Positions 44,423 through 55,000 of a DNA stretch of 64,000 bases are shown piece after piece. The notes under the pieces are model-generated. The model searched no databases. It was not told the DNA's origin and was given only the letters and a program-made list of their open reading frames with translations. This DNA is from Rosistilla ulvae (GTDB taxonomy: Bacteria > Planctomycetota > Planctomycetia > Pirellulales > Pirellulaceae): positions 5,829,798 through 5,893,797 of the forward strand of contig NZ_CP036261.1 in NCBI RefSeq assembly GCF_007741475.1, given 5' to 3'. The position numbers and the translations under genes were made by a program. Position 1 is the stretch's first letter; each line of letters opens with the position of its first letter.

Positions 44423-45394
44423 TTAGGGATGCGTGTGCAGGGCTTCGATCGCGATCGCGATGAACAGGCCCAACAGCAGCGCGACGGTCAACTTGCCGCG
44501 ATCGTGCGAGTGGAATTGGACTTCGGGCAGCAGATCGCCGAGTGCGATGCACAAGAAAAATCCAGCCGAAAATCCGAGACTGCAGCTTAAGATGAGATCC
44601 ATCGTCGGCGAACCGCCCAGCGATGCCAGACTGCTCCACGCCAAAATCGCCCCCAACGGGCAGGCCATCGCAAAGCCGCAATTGACCAACATCTGGTTCT
44701 CCATCGATGTCCCGCGAGCTCGCATCAGCGACGTGATCGACATCGCGTCGAGCGGTTTGTGCAACATCACCGCCAGAAACGTCCCCAGTCCTAGGAACGT
44801 CATCCCGCCCCCCGATTCGCTCCGCACACTCGCTGCCAACGCCACGCCATCGATCAGCGTGTGGATCGCCAAACCAACAAACAATCCCTGCCAACTGAAC
44901 CGGCTGGGAAGCTTCAAATTGACGACCGAATCGTCGTGCGAGTGACTGTGACTGTGACTGTGACCGTGAGCGTGGTCGTGTGAATGACCGTGACCGTGAA
45001 CATGATCATGCGCGTGGTCGTTTTCCGAAACCGTGACCAGATGCGGATCGCCGCCGACCGATTCAACGACGGACTGGTCGGCGTGATCGTGGTCGCAACG
45101 ACTGTGATCCGGATCGGTGTGATGGTGAACGTGGAACACCCGCAACAGGAAGAACATCACCACGACACCGCCGAGCATCGAATAGGCGACTGGCAAAAAC
45201 GAATCGACTCGCATCGCCGCGTGCGGCAACATGTGAACGATCGCGACCCCCAGCATCAGCCCCGATACGAGACTCATAATGACCTGCATCCGCAGATGGG
45301 TCAGCCGCAAAATCGATGGCAACAGACCGCCCAACAACGATGCAGCCACGATCATTACGCAGTACAGAATGATCAGAATCGTCGGTGGCAGCAT
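44423..45394 (-). CDS. ZIP-family divalent metal transporter
   Basis: The ATG at 45394 gives 323 residues; the TTG at 45487 adds a non-conserved leader. ZIP features are VSGLMLGVAIVHMLPHA in helix II-III, a long cytoplasmic-type histidine-rich loop with about 20 histidines in HxH repeats (residues about 120-165), LAIHTLIDGVALAA (the metal-binding HxxxD/G helix IV) and MLHKPLDAMSI. ZIP proteins move zinc, iron or manganese into the cytoplasm; the His loop probably buffers or senses zinc. It is convergent with the HlyD operon. Membrane topology is about eight helices. Confidence 0.92.
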   Translation of the reverse strand: MLPPTILIILYCVMIVAASLLGGLLPSILRLTHLRMQVIMSLVSGLMLGVAIVHMLPHAAMRVDSFLPVAYSMLGGVVVMFFLLRVFHVHHHTDPDHSRCDHDHADQSVVESVGGDPHLVTVSENDHAHDHVHGHGHSHDHAHGHSHSHSHSHDDSVVNLKLPSRFSWQGLFVGLAIHTLIDGVALAASVRSESGGGMTFLGLGTFLAVMLHKPLDAMSITSLMRARGTSMENQMLVNCGFAMACPLGAILAWSSLASLGGSPTMDLILSCSLGFSAGFFLCIALGDLLPEVQFHSHDRGKLTVALLLGLFIAIAIEALHTHP

Positions 45395-45573
45395 AGACTT
45401 GGAAGGTGACCGGCAGCATAGGTGAAAGAGACTCAAGCCCCCGAGAGAGACCTGCCCGCCAGACCGCAAGACGCTCCCGTCTCGCAATCCGTTGGGGCTG
45501 CCACTTTACGCCGGATGCGGCTTTTAGACAATTCGCCATCCGCGAACGACGAACGGATACCGCTCCGAATCAC

Positions 45574-46602
45574 CTAGCCCGAGGTGCAAACAGCACTCGG
45601 CATGGCGGATTGCGGCGACGGGTTGTTGCCCGGGCTAGCGGTACCCAATGCAGGCCGGTCGGCGCGCAGCCGGGCCACCTGGCTCGATGCAAACAAAAAT
45701 TCGTCGAAGTGACCGATCGCTTTGCCGATCGCCGTCCGCAATTTGGCTGGCCTCAAGTGGTACTCCAGCGGCGAATAGCGACGATACGCGTCGACAGCCA
45801 GCCGATAGCCGTTGACTACCGGAACCTTCTCCGCATCGGGTTCGGGAGTCAAAACCATCGCCAGATTCGGCAAATGCCTGCTCTTCAGCGAAACCGGCTG
45901 GGTCCGAAAGCCCGCTTTGTGCGCCACGTTGCGGAGCGAGATCTCGGTGAAGTTATAGATATGTCCGTAGTGAAAGAGACGATTCGGGGCGGCGTGCGGT
46001 CGGCCGAAATCGGGGACTTCCACAAACAGATGGCCATCGGGACGCATCAGTTGCCGGATCTGCCGTAGCGCGTCGATTGGGTCGGGCAGATGTTCCAGGA
46101 CATGCACTAACAGGACCAGCGATTGATCCTGCCGCGCTTCGTCCGCCAAATCTTCGAGGAAGGCACAGCGAACGTTCACGCCCAGTTGCTGCCGAGAATA
46201 TTGGCAGAACCCTTCGCCCGGCTCGATTCCGCTGACCGAACAGCCAAAATTTTCAAACTGCCGTAAATTGCAACCGATTCCCGAACCGACCTCAAAAACT
46301 TGGTCTCCCGGTTCGATAAAGGGTCTCAGAGCGTCGAAACGCTCGCGTCCGCGACGCCATTCGCGATAGACGCGGCGGTTGCTGGGAGTCGCTTCGCCGT
46401 TGTAGTCGATTCGGTACTGGGAGCTATAAAATTCCGCAAGCTCTTCGCTGGTAGGGATTTGCGCGTGCTGAACGAGCCCGCAACTGGTGCAGACGACGGT
46501 TTCCAACGCCTGGCGACGGCGATCGCGGGTCGAAATCAGCTCCAGCCCAGCGGAACTACAGACGCGGCAAGCGGCTTGGCCTGCTGTTTTCCCAAGAACC
46601 AT
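45574..46602 (-). CDS. SAM-dependent methyltransferase with N-terminal zinc ribbon
   Basis: The start at ATG 46602 (MVLGKTAGQ) has GGAAG upstream; a TTG at 46614 is less likely. The N-terminal 50 residues hold CRVC and CTSC, a zinc ribbon, followed by a class I methyltransferase core: VFEVGSGIGCNLRQFENFG, GIEPGEGF, VLLVHVLEHLPDPIDALRQI. This architecture (zinc ribbon plus Methyltransf_12/23) resembles sugar C-methyltransferases and related proteins often seen with surface polysaccharide genes. No such genes adjoin it here. Substrate unknown. Confidence 0.85.
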   Translation of the reverse strand: MVLGKTAGQAACRVCSSAGLELISTRDRRRQALETVVCTSCGLVQHAQIPTSEELAEFYSSQYRIDYNGEATPSNRRVYREWRRGRERFDALRPFIEPGDQVFEVGSGIGCNLRQFENFGCSVSGIEPGEGFCQYSRQQLGVNVRCAFLEDLADEARQDQSLVLLVHVLEHLPDPIDALRQIRQLMRPDGHLFVEVPDFGRPHAAPNRLFHYGHIYNFTEISLRNVAHKAGFRTQPVSLKSRHLPNLAMVLTPEPDAEKVPVVNGYRLAVDAYRRYSPLEYHLRPAKLRTAIGKAIGHFDEFLFASSQVARLRADRPALGTASPGNNPSPQSAMPSAVCTSG

Positions 46603-46749
46603 GGCGGCTTCCAAAAATTAACAATCGGGCTCCTGCGGCACCTTTAGGGTGGATTGGGAGCTTGAAAAACCGATCAATAACAGATGCAGCGATCGCAAGT
46701 AAATGACAGATCTGCCGCCGATGGGGTGGGTTCGTCGAACGATCAGCAA

Positions 46750-46778
46750 TTGACGTAAATTTCAGGCTGCGATAGACT
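46750..46778 (+). promoter_or_regulatory. Predicted sigma-70 promoter of rpsB
   Basis: TTGACG at 46750-46755 and TAGACT at 46773-46778 are separated by 17 bp. The implied leader is about 180 nt and includes a short stem CCGGCA-AA-TGCCGG near 46909-46922. The gap 46615-46964 holds no other gene. Confidence 0.6.
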
Positions 46779-46964
46779 TAGCGGCACGAGATTTTGCGCA
46801 TCCACCCGGCCACCGCGACAAACGTGGGCCAGGGTGTTCAAAACCACTTTTTAAATAGCTTGGGGAAGGCGAAGGGCATGTTGCCCTGGACGACTTGCAT
46901 CCGGCAAATGCCGGCATCGCTTGCGTCTCGAACTCCCGTGCTCACTCTGGAGAAGAAGAACTCG

Positions 46965-47720
46965 ATGTCGAATTCAATCGTCAAGGACATGATCGAAGCG
47001 GGCGTTCACTTTGGACACCGTACCAGCCTGTGGAATCCCAAGATGGCTCCGTACATCTTTGGACGTAAAAACCAGGTTCACATCCTCGACATCCGCGAAA
47101 CATTGCGTGGCATGTTGCGTGCCAAGAAGTACCTTTCGCAAGTCGCCGCTGGCGGCAGCTTGATCCTGTTTGTTGGAACCAAGCGCCAAGCGGGCGAAGC
47201 GATCGAAAAGGAATCGCTGCGTTGCGGCATGCCTTTCGTTTCGGAGCGTTGGTTGGGCGGAACGTTGACCAACTTCCGTACCATTCGTAGCCGCCTGACT
47301 CGTCTCGAAGAACTCGAGAAGCTGCGCGACAACGACCAAATGGACATGTACAGCAAGAAGATGCAATCATCGCTCAACCGCGAGCATCGCAAGATGTACC
47401 GCAACCTGAACGGTTTGCGCACGATGAACCGCATTCCCGAATGCTTGGTAATCATCGATCCAGGCAAGGAACGCAACGCGATCCGCGAAGCGAAGCGATT
47501 GGGTATCACCACGATCGCATTGATCGATTCGGACAGCGATCCCGATTTGGTCGATCTGCCAATCCCAGGCAACGACGACGGTATCCGTTCGATCGAATTG
47601 ATCGTTCGCCAATTGGCCGACGCCGTCCGCGAAGGCAAGGGCGAAAGCGCTAGCGAAGAGAAGGACAGCGCTCCGGCACCGGCTGTAGAAACAATGGCAC
47701 CAGCTCCATCGACAACTTAG
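46965..47720 (+). CDS. rpsB: 30S ribosomal protein S2
   Basis: The protein begins [30 protein letters not shown], the universal S2 start; the frame opens at 46794 but the ATG at 46965 has GGAGAAGAAG just upstream. Blocks [27 protein letters not shown] and [15 protein letters not shown] are all present. The C-terminus carries a short A/P/S-rich extension. It is followed by tsf and pyrH, the common bacterial order. A structured 188-bp spacer separates it from tsf. Confidence 0.98.
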   Translation: MSNSIVKDMIEAGVHFGHRTSLWNPKMAPYIFGRKNQVHILDIRETLRGMLRAKKYLSQVAAGGSLILFVGTKRQAGEAIEKESLRCGMPFVSERWLGGTLTNFRTIRSRLTRLEELEKLRDNDQMDMYSKKMQSSLNREHRKMYRNLNGLRTMNRIPECLVIIDPGKERNAIREAKRLGITTIALIDSDSDPDLVDLPIPGNDDGIRSIELIVRQLADAVREGKGESASEEKDSAPAPAVETMAPAPSTT

Positions 47721-47745
47721 TCCCCATGATTGGGACTCAAACGTC

Positions 47746-47833
47746 GCATGCGACCATCGCATGCTGAGCGGCTTTCTTAATACGTAAAAATTCGACGGCG
47801 GCTGGTCCATCGGGCCAGCCGTCTGACGAATTT
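47746..47833 (+). promoter_or_regulatory. Two hairpins in the rpsB-tsf spacer
   Basis: GCATGCGA-CCA-TCGCATGC (47746-47764) is a perfect 8-bp stem. A second longer, bulged structure (47788-47833) pairs AAATTCG with CGAATTT and CGGCTGG with CCAGCCG. No U-run follows, so partial attenuation or RNA processing is more likely than termination. Confidence 0.5.
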
Positions 47834-47908
47834 CGGCAAAACGATCACATAACTCAACCGGCGGCGTCCCGAGCGCCGCGACGAAACCAGACAGGGAGAA
47901 TCATAGAC

Positions 47909-48742
47909 ATGACGCAGGTTTCCGCAGCAGCGGTTAAGGCATTCCGCGTTCGAACCGGCCTTCCATTGATGGACTGCAAGAACGCGTTGCAAGAAGCGGG
48001 TGGCGACGAAGAAAAAGCATTCGAACTGCTCCGCAAAAAGGGCAAGGACATGCTCGACAAACGCGCCGACCGCGAGACCGCGTTTGGTCGTTTCGGAATG
48101 TACCTGGGCTTGGATAAATCGACCGGAGCGATGGTCGAACTGCTGTGCGAAAGCGCACCGGTTACCACCAACGAAGGCTTCGTTCAATTGGCCAACGATC
48201 TGGCACAACAATTGGCGGCCGGCCCCGGTGCCAGCACTCCCGAAGAACTGCTCGCCCAACCTTCGCCCTCGGACCCCAGCAAGACTCTGGGCGACCAAAA
48301 GGACGAACTGTTCAACCGCATCCGCGAAGTCTTCAACGTCGGCCGTATGGTCCGCATCGATGGCTCTTGCGGTGGATACCAACACAACGCCGGTACCGTC
48401 GCAGGCGTCCTGGTTGCCGCTGAAGGCAGCAACGATGACATCGCCAAAGATGTCGCGATGCACATCGCCGCGATGCGTCCTTCGGCGCTCAGCGTCGAAG
48501 AATTGGACGCCGAAGAGGTCAGCAAGGAACGCGAAGTTCTGCGTGCCGCTGCGATTGCCGAAGGCAAGCCCGAAGCGATCGTCGACAAGATGGTCGAAGG
48601 TCGGATGCGAAACTACTACGCCGAACGCGTTCTGCTGGAACAATCGTTCGTCAAAGAAGAATCGCAAACCGTTGGCGAATACGCAAAAGCAAACGGCCTG
48701 ACCGTCAAGGGCTACACCCACTGGATCCTTGGCGACGCTTAA
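47909..48742 (+). CDS. tsf: Translation elongation factor Ts
   Basis: EF-Ts recycles EF-Tu by catalysing GDP release. The 277-residue protein has the N-terminal UBA-like domain VKAFRVRTGLPLMDCKNALQEAGGDEEKAFELLRKKG, the core DKRADRETAFGRFGMYL, and HIAAMRPSALSVEEL. The usual TDF(V/A)A motif, which contacts EF-Tu, is not in the canonical form here (the segment reads ETAFGRFGMYLG), a difference seen by eye. It lies in the rpsB-tsf-pyrH order, with an intrinsic terminator after it. Confidence 0.95.
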   Translation: MTQVSAAAVKAFRVRTGLPLMDCKNALQEAGGDEEKAFELLRKKGKDMLDKRADRETAFGRFGMYLGLDKSTGAMVELLCESAPVTTNEGFVQLANDLAQQLAAGPGASTPEELLAQPSPSDPSKTLGDQKDELFNRIREVFNVGRMVRIDGSCGGYQHNAGTVAGVLVAAEGSNDDIAKDVAMHIAAMRPSALSVEELDAEEVSKEREVLRAAAIAEGKPEAIVDKMVEGRMRNYYAERVLLEQSFVKEESQTVGEYAKANGLTVKGYTHWILGDA

Positions 48743-48774
48743 TCGCCGGTCCGTGCCAAGCATTTGAAATCGAG

Positions 48775-48812
48775 ATCCCGGTTTGACTCCGTTGTCAGAC
48801 CGGGATTTTTTT
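48775..48812 (+). terminator. Intrinsic terminator after tsf
   Basis: ATCCCGGT at 48775-48782 pairs with ACCGGGAT at 48799-48806, extended by inner TTGAC/GTCAG pairing, and is followed by a run of seven T. It separates rpsB-tsf from pyrH, whose ATG is 61 bp further on. Confidence 0.9.
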
Positions 48813-48872
48813 GGACTCCACCATCCCCCCTGCCACGCAGATACGCCTGCTGCGAAACCATCCGGAAACACC

Positions 48873-49622
48873 ATGACCACCAAAGCTGCCCATTCCGAAC
48901 TCCGATACAAACGCGTCGTCCTTAAGCTCAGCGGCGAGAGCCTTGCTCATTCGGGCGAACGCGGAATCAGCATGGAAGAAGTCGGCGACATCTCGGCGCA
49001 GATCAAACAGGCGACGCAGAGTGGATGCCAAGTCGCCGTGGTGATCGGTGGCGGCAACATCTTGCGTGGCGCTCAATTTTCCGGACGCAGCAGCCTGATC
49101 AACGAATCGACCGCGCACTACATGGGGATGCTGGCCACGGTGATGAATTCGCTGTCGCTGCAAGACGCGCTGGAACAGATCGGTTGCCCAACTCGCGTGA
49201 TGTCTTCGATCCGCATGGACGGCGTTTGCGAAACCTTCGTCCGCCGCCGCGCGATCCGTCACATGGAAAAGGGACGCGTGATCATCCTAGCCGCTGGCAT
49301 CGGGCGACCGTTTGTCACCACCGACACCGCCGCGGCGCAGCGAGCGCTGGAACTGGAAGCCGACGTGGTCTTGAAAGCGACTCGCGTCGACGGCGTCTAC
49401 AGCGAAGACCCAGAGAAAAACCCGCACGCGCTGCTCTATGATCGGTTGAGCTTCAAAGACGTCATCGAACGCAATCTACGCGTGATGGACGCCACTGCGA
49501 TCGCGATGTGCCGCGAACATTCGCTGCCGATCCTGGTCTTCAATTTCAAGAAAGATGGCAACATCGTCCGCGCCGTCTCCGGCGAAAACATCGGCACGCG
49601 GATCGAAGAATCGGCGGGCTGA
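48873..49622 (+). CDS. pyrH: UMP kinase
   Basis: PyrH phosphorylates UMP to UDP. The 249-residue amino-acid-kinase fold protein shows [57 protein letters not shown] and [13 protein letters not shown], all standard. ATG 48873 follows TCCGGA; the frame to 48783 overlaps the terminator and is not used. The usual frr gene does not follow. An intrinsic terminator before it implies its own promoter or regulated readthrough from tsf. Confidence 0.97.
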   Translation: MTTKAAHSELRYKRVVLKLSGESLAHSGERGISMEEVGDISAQIKQATQSGCQVAVVIGGGNILRGAQFSGRSSLINESTAHYMGMLATVMNSLSLQDALEQIGCPTRVMSSIRMDGVCETFVRRRAIRHMEKGRVIILAAGIGRPFVTTDTAAAQRALELEADVVLKATRVDGVYSEDPEKNPHALLYDRLSFKDVIERNLRVMDATAIAMCREHSLPILVFNFKKDGNIVRAVSGENIGTRIEESAG

Positions 49623-49746
49623 TCGAAGCAGGTGTGGCCTGCGTTCCATCGACTAATCGCGAAACGAACTCCCTCGCCGCGCTGCAGTGCTGCTCGCGAG
49701 TTGCCGCAAGCGACGAAGGACGACCGTCGCGGGAAGGTTGCGCCCC

Positions 49747-50613
49747 CTAACAACCGCCTGAATTTTGTGTGCTTCGGCGCGCGATTGCGTTGGCAAACAT
49801 TTGCGGCGAATGTTCGGCGAACTCAAAATAGAGTCGCGGCTCGATCAGCTCGAGTTCCATCAACGCAAACGATTCTGTTTGCGTTCGAACGAGATCGACG
49901 CGGGCGTACAGCGGAACCTCACCCAGAGCCGCGATCACTCGATCGGCGGCCGCCACCAGTGCCGCTTCCGGTTCTGGTATAGGCACCACTCCCCCGCCGT
50001 GCTGGGACTGAACCCGGAAGTCGCCGTCGCGAACTGTCTTCAAAACCGTGTGGCTCAATAGCCCATCGATGTAGATCAGCGAGAACTCCCCTTCCGCAGT
50101 GATCCCATCCATAAACGGCTGGATAAAACAAGACCTGCCGGCAAGCGTCTCGCAGTGGCTCGCAAGATCCTCCCGCGAAGTCGCGGGCGTGATGCGGAAG
50201 GTGTCGACCGAACCCGCGCCAACGGTCGGCTTGATCACGACCTGCGGAGCGCCAAATCGAACCAGCGAGTTCTGGATGTCAGCCGGTGTCGGAGACAGGA
50301 CATGCTGGGTCGGAACGGTTTCGATTCCGCGGCGTTGCAGGTCGAACAGATAGCACTTATCCGCATTCCAACGAACGGTTGCGAGTGAATTACAGAGCGT
50401 CGCCTTGGATTCATCGATTTGCTCGAGAACGGCCAGGAACCGATCCAGCGCGTATTGATAATCCCAGGTGCTGCGGATCACCACGACATCAAACGCATCC
50501 CAGGCCAAATCGACAACCTCCCATCCCAGTTGTCGTAAAGGCTCATGGACCAAATGGTCGTCGATCAGCCAGCCGTCTTGGTTAGCAATCGTAAGAAAGG
50601 CACATCTCGGCAT
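49747..50613 (-). CDS. ATP-grasp protein (RimK-like)
   Basis: The 288-residue protein has an N-terminal domain WEVVDLAWDAFDVVVIRSTWDYQY typical of a small ATP-grasp subgroup (YheCD/glutathione-synthase-like), then QVVIKPTVGAGSVDTFRI (ATP-binding lysine strand), GEFSLIYIDGLLSHTVLK, and PLYARVDLVRT ... LMELELIEPRLYF, with the metal-binding acidic residues near the end. ATP-grasp ligases join a carboxylate to an amine or thiol through acyl-phosphate. The substrate is not predictable. It lies on the minus strand, opposite pyrH. Confidence 0.85.
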   Translation of the reverse strand: MPRCAFLTIANQDGWLIDDHLVHEPLRQLGWEVVDLAWDAFDVVVIRSTWDYQYALDRFLAVLEQIDESKATLCNSLATVRWNADKCYLFDLQRRGIETVPTQHVLSPTPADIQNSLVRFGAPQVVIKPTVGAGSVDTFRITPATSREDLASHCETLAGRSCFIQPFMDGITAEGEFSLIYIDGLLSHTVLKTVRDGDFRVQSQHGGGVVPIPEPEAALVAAADRVIAALGEVPLYARVDLVRTQTESFALMELELIEPRLYFEFAEHSPQMFANAIARRSTQNSGGC

Positions 50614-50991
50614 TTTGCTGTTCGGTTGGTGAGAAGGAGTTGGAGGGGGCTTTTCGGCCGTCCGTGATTTGTGCTGTTGGCGAAGTTCGGTGGCATCCGA
50701 CCGACCTCATTGTTTTCGGCCGCAACGTTCTTCCCGAATGTCGCGTCGAAACAATACAAAACCATCGTCAGGCCAACAAGCGATGCCCACATCCTGTTGC
50801 TTGATTTCTCGGCGGCGTTCAGCGGTTGAAACATCCAGCCCTCGGTTCGCCAATGAAATGGCCATCGACTGTCCCGCGATTCTACGCCGCAAAATCAGGA
50901 TCTTCATCCCGACGATTCTTGTAACGTTTGCTGGATTCGTCGGCATCCCGACGGCAGATCGTCAACGACAGCTTGTAGAGAGTGCGGTTCG
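50614..50991. other. 378-bp intergenic stretch, no convincing gene
   Basis: Short frames exist on both strands (for example 50707-50946 minus, 50669-51028 plus), but none has family-like sequence or a credible start. It separates two minus-strand genes. Confidence 0.5.
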
Positions 50992-51789
50992 TCAATTCAG
51001 CTTTTGGATTTCTAGATCGTCGACGTAGATCCAATTGTCGCTGGCAATCTCTGGATGACGATACATGCCGAACTTTAAATAGTGTTGGTAGCCGTTGTTC
51101 ATGTTCGGCCCCGCGGCGGAAAAAATGGGCTCGACCACCCCATCAAGATACACCTGAATCCTTCCCGTCGAATCTTGCGACCAATCGATTTGCGATTCGA
51201 TCGTATGCCATTGGCCACGCGTGATGGGGGCGGGGCCGATCACTTGCTGCTCGCCGCTGTCATCGGTGCAACCATAGCTGAGGCCGATCATTATTTGGCC
51301 GTCCAATTCACCAAGAGTCAGCGAAACCGGAGGACTGTGCGTGGGGAAATTGGCCCACGTTTGGCCTTCTGCAGGGTTCGGTTGATCGTGCCATTGGCCG
51401 ATGACCCACCATCGGTTTTCGGGCGCATCGGTTTGGAAATCGTGGGGGATCTTAAAACGCCAACGATAACGAATGCGGTCGCCGGGGCGGAAGGGATAGT
51501 CGACGCTGACTTCCGATCGGATGCCGCCGTGCAACTTGGGTTGGCCGGGGAAGAGTCGCAGTCCTAGATACTGGGTGTCTGCGTCATCGATCCGCTGCAG
51601 GCAGTCTCGGCTCGAAACATCAACGCTGGCGATTTCGATCAGTGAATCGGACATGATCGCGCTCAGAAACTTCGCTTCTTCGAAGCGGTCGCCTCGTTGG
51701 TTTCTGTCGCCTTGTTCGCTACAGCCGCACAACAGCGGAAGCCCGATGAGCAATAAACACGTTCGCATCCATCGGCACCTCGATGGCAT
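50992..51789 (-). CDS. Polysaccharide-lyase-like lipoprotein
   Basis: The start near 51789 or 51768 (MRTCLLLIGLPLLCGC) gives a lipoprotein signal with the lipid cysteine just before SEQGD; the frame to 51876 adds a leader with no signal character. The mature protein is a beta jelly roll: FRPGDRIRYRWRFKIPHDFQ, WWVIGQWHDQPNP, PPVSLTLGELDG, GQWHTIESQIDWS, RIQVYLDGVVEP, YLKFGMYRHPE. This matches the heparin-lyase-I-like polysaccharide lyase family (PF14099 type). Substrate unknown; outer-membrane or periplasmic location expected. Confidence 0.82.
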   Translation of the reverse strand: MPSRCRWMRTCLLLIGLPLLCGCSEQGDRNQRGDRFEEAKFLSAIMSDSLIEIASVDVSSRDCLQRIDDADTQYLGLRLFPGQPKLHGGIRSEVSVDYPFRPGDRIRYRWRFKIPHDFQTDAPENRWWVIGQWHDQPNPAEGQTWANFPTHSPPVSLTLGELDGQIMIGLSYGCTDDSGEQQVIGPAPITRGQWHTIESQIDWSQDSTGRIQVYLDGVVEPIFSAAGPNMNNGYQHYLKFGMYRHPEIASDNWIYVDDLEIQKLN

Positions 51790-52042
51790 TACGACAACCG
51801 GTCGCGTTCTCAAACCTGAAAAGCTCTTAGTGTAAAAACAGAACGGCATCGTTTCCATTCCCAGAACCTCAATCACCTGTGCGCAACCATCGGCTTGTTA
51901 AAGGCGAACGAAACCGCCATCGGTTCTCCCGTACGTATGGGGAACAATCGGCCGCGTCATAGGTTAAACTACTAATCCAGCCCGCTGTGCGGCTGTCCGA
52001 CCGCCGGCCCAATCTTAACCCTCTTAAAATTCCTCAACGCCC

Positions 52043-55000
52043 ATGAAAATTCTGTTTTCCACGTTGTTGATATGTCTGGTATGCCCAATCAGCTTGGCTT
52101 CTGCTGACACCGTCCTGCGAGCCGGGGCTGCGTCCGTAGACATTTCGCCTCGCGCGTTTCCCGCCATCCGCAATGGAGGGTTCCTGTCGGCCTCCGACAC
52201 GCGAGTCGCCGATCCATTGCACGCGCGGTGTTTAGTATTGTCCGATGGCAGCGAAACGATCGCGATCACCATTGTTGATTCGTGCATGTTTCCCACCGAC
52301 ATCTGCGATGCGATCAAATCGAGCGTGGCGAAACAAATTGACCTGCCCTCCAATCGGATCCTTATCAGTGCCACCCACACGCATTCCGCTCCCTCGGTAA
52401 TGGCGTATTGCCTGGGCGCCGGTCGCGATGAAGCCTACGCCGAATTCGTCGTGCCGCGCGTCGCGGAAGCCATCGTTTCGGCGCATGGAAAGTTGCAGCC
52501 GGCAAAGATTGGTTGGACCGCTGTGGAGGCCAACGAGCAAACCAATTGCCGGCGTTGGATCACCCGCAGCGACCGCATGAGGACGGATCCCTTTGGCCAA
52601 CAAACGGTTCGGGCCATGATGCACCCCGGCTATATGAGCCGCGATTATGTTTGTCCCGCCGGTCCGATCGATCCGCAACTGTCATTGCTCAGTGTGGTGG
52701 CTGCCGCGGATGACGCTCCGCTGTGCTTGCTGGCGAATTATTCGATGCACTACTTCGGACAAGGTGCCGGCTTTTCCGCCGACTACTTTGGCGAAGTCGC
52801 GGGCTTGCTGGAATCGGGGATCGCGGCGAACGCGGACCACGCGCCTCGCAACTTCGTGGGCATTATGTCGCAAGGGACCAGCGGCGATCTCCACTGGATG
52901 GACTATGGCATGCCACAGCGAGGTGTGGATCGAACCGACTATGCGAAGTCGCTAGCTGATACAGCCCTGAAGGCTTGGAAACAGATCCAACATCGATCCG
53001 ATCTGACGATCGCCATGGCCGAATCCCGCATGAAGCTGGGAAGACGCGTTCCCGACGCCCAGCGACTCGCCTGGGCCAAACCGATCAACGAGCAACGCGG
53101 CGATGCGTCTCCCAAAAACCGGACGGAGGTTTACGCTCAGCAAGCGACGTGGATTCACGAAAACCAGGAAACCGAAGTCGTTCTGCAAGCCGTGCGGATC
53201 GGCGACTTGGGGATCACCGCGCTGCCCAACGAGGTCTATGGAATCACCGGCTTGAAACTGAAACAACAGAGCCCGCTGGCGAGCACCTTTAATCTGGAGC
53301 TAGCCAATGGGGCCGAAGGTTACATTCCGCCCCCCGAACAGCATCGTCTGGGCGGCTACACCACTTGGCCGGCGCGGACAGCGGGGCTGGAAGTCGAAGC
53401 GGAACCGAAGATCGTCGAACGTGTTTTATCGTTGTTGGAATCCGTGGCGGGAAAACCGCGTCGAACACTGGTCGATCCGCCCAATGCGTTTTCCCAAGCG
53501 ATGTTGAAAGCCCATCCGACGGCGTACTGGCGACTTGGCGACATGGTCGTTGACCAGGCTGTCGACGCGACCGGAAACCACCCGGCGCAGTTCGACGGTG
53601 GCGTGGCCCTTTATCTAGAAGGTCCCGACCTGCAGGAGACCCCTGCAACAACGTCGCAGGAATCGACCAACCGCTGCGTCTATTTTGCTGGCGGTTCGAT
53701 GCAGGCAAGCGTTGCAAATCTGCCGGCCAACTACAGCCTGTCGATGTGGTTCTGGAACGGGTTGCCCGCTGGCAGTGAACATCCGTTGGCAACTTTGTTC
53801 GCCCGTGGAACTGGTGAAGCACAAGAGTCGTTGTCGATTGTCAGCACGCAAGACGGTCTGCCCGTGTTGGCGGTTCGCCGCGGAGTTGCCGAACAGAAAG
53901 GATTCGAACAACACTTGGGATCGACGCCCCTGGCTACGAAGGCGTGGCACCACGTGACTGTGATCCGCGATGGGGAGGATGTGAAAATCTATTTAGACGG
54001 CAACGCTAAACCGGAACTGCAGGCTTCGCTCCGTTCGGCCGGCCCAGCGGCAGCAGGGTTTTCGTTTGGCAACTTCGATGGCAAGCTGGACGAAATCGCC
54101 TTGTTCGATCGTGTTCTGACTGCCGACGAAGCTCAAGCTCACTTTGTCGCCACTGGCACGCAACCCGTTGCCGAAACGAAAACGGAATCATCGCAAGAAC
54201 GCAAGCCGACACCGGCCGAAGCCTCTCTGGAAAAGATTCACGTTCGCGAGGGGTTCGAAGTCCAGTTGGTCGCTAGTGAACCGCTAGTGAAAGACCCTGT
54301 CGCCATCGACTGGGGACTCGACGGCAAATTATGGGTCGTTGAAATGGCCGACTATCCGCTGGGGATGGACGGGGCCGGCGCACCGGGAGGCCGCATCCGA
54401 GTGCTCGAAGACCAAGACGGTGATGGCCACTATGATTCGTCGACGCTGTTTGCCGAAGGGCTTCGTTTCCCCAATGGGCTTCTCGTCTGGGGAGATGGTG
54501 TTCTGGTAACCGCCGCGCCCGAGATCTTGTATTTGGAAGACAGTACCGGCGATGGCAAAGCCGACATCCGCCGCAGTCTGTACAGCGGGTTCCTAGAGGG
54601 TAACCAACAGTTGCGCGTCAACGGTCTGCGTTGGGGGCTCGACAACTGGATTCACTGTGCCAGCGGCAGCCACCACTCGGGATACGGGAAAGGCAATCAG
54701 ATTACCTCCGTACTGACGGGCCAGCCGCACCAAATCGGCAGTCGCGATTTTCGCATCCGCCCCGATAACGGCGACATCGACCCGCAGAGTGGCCCGTCGC
54801 AATACGGCCGCAATCGCGACGACTGGGGCAACTGGTTTGGCGTACAGAATAGTCTTCCGCTGTGGCACTACGTCTTGGCCGATCAAGACATTCGCCGCAA
54901 CCCATACTTCGCACCGCCCAATCCCAAGCGGCAGGTGGTGACGCCCAGCAATCCGCCCGTTTACCCTGCCGCGCAGCTGCAAAAAAGATTCCACAGCTTC

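Noticed and set aside
50565-50946. Short minus-strand frames between the ATP-grasp and lyase-like genes
   Set aside because: One overlaps the ATP-grasp start region, and none has a convincing ribosome site or homologue-like pattern.
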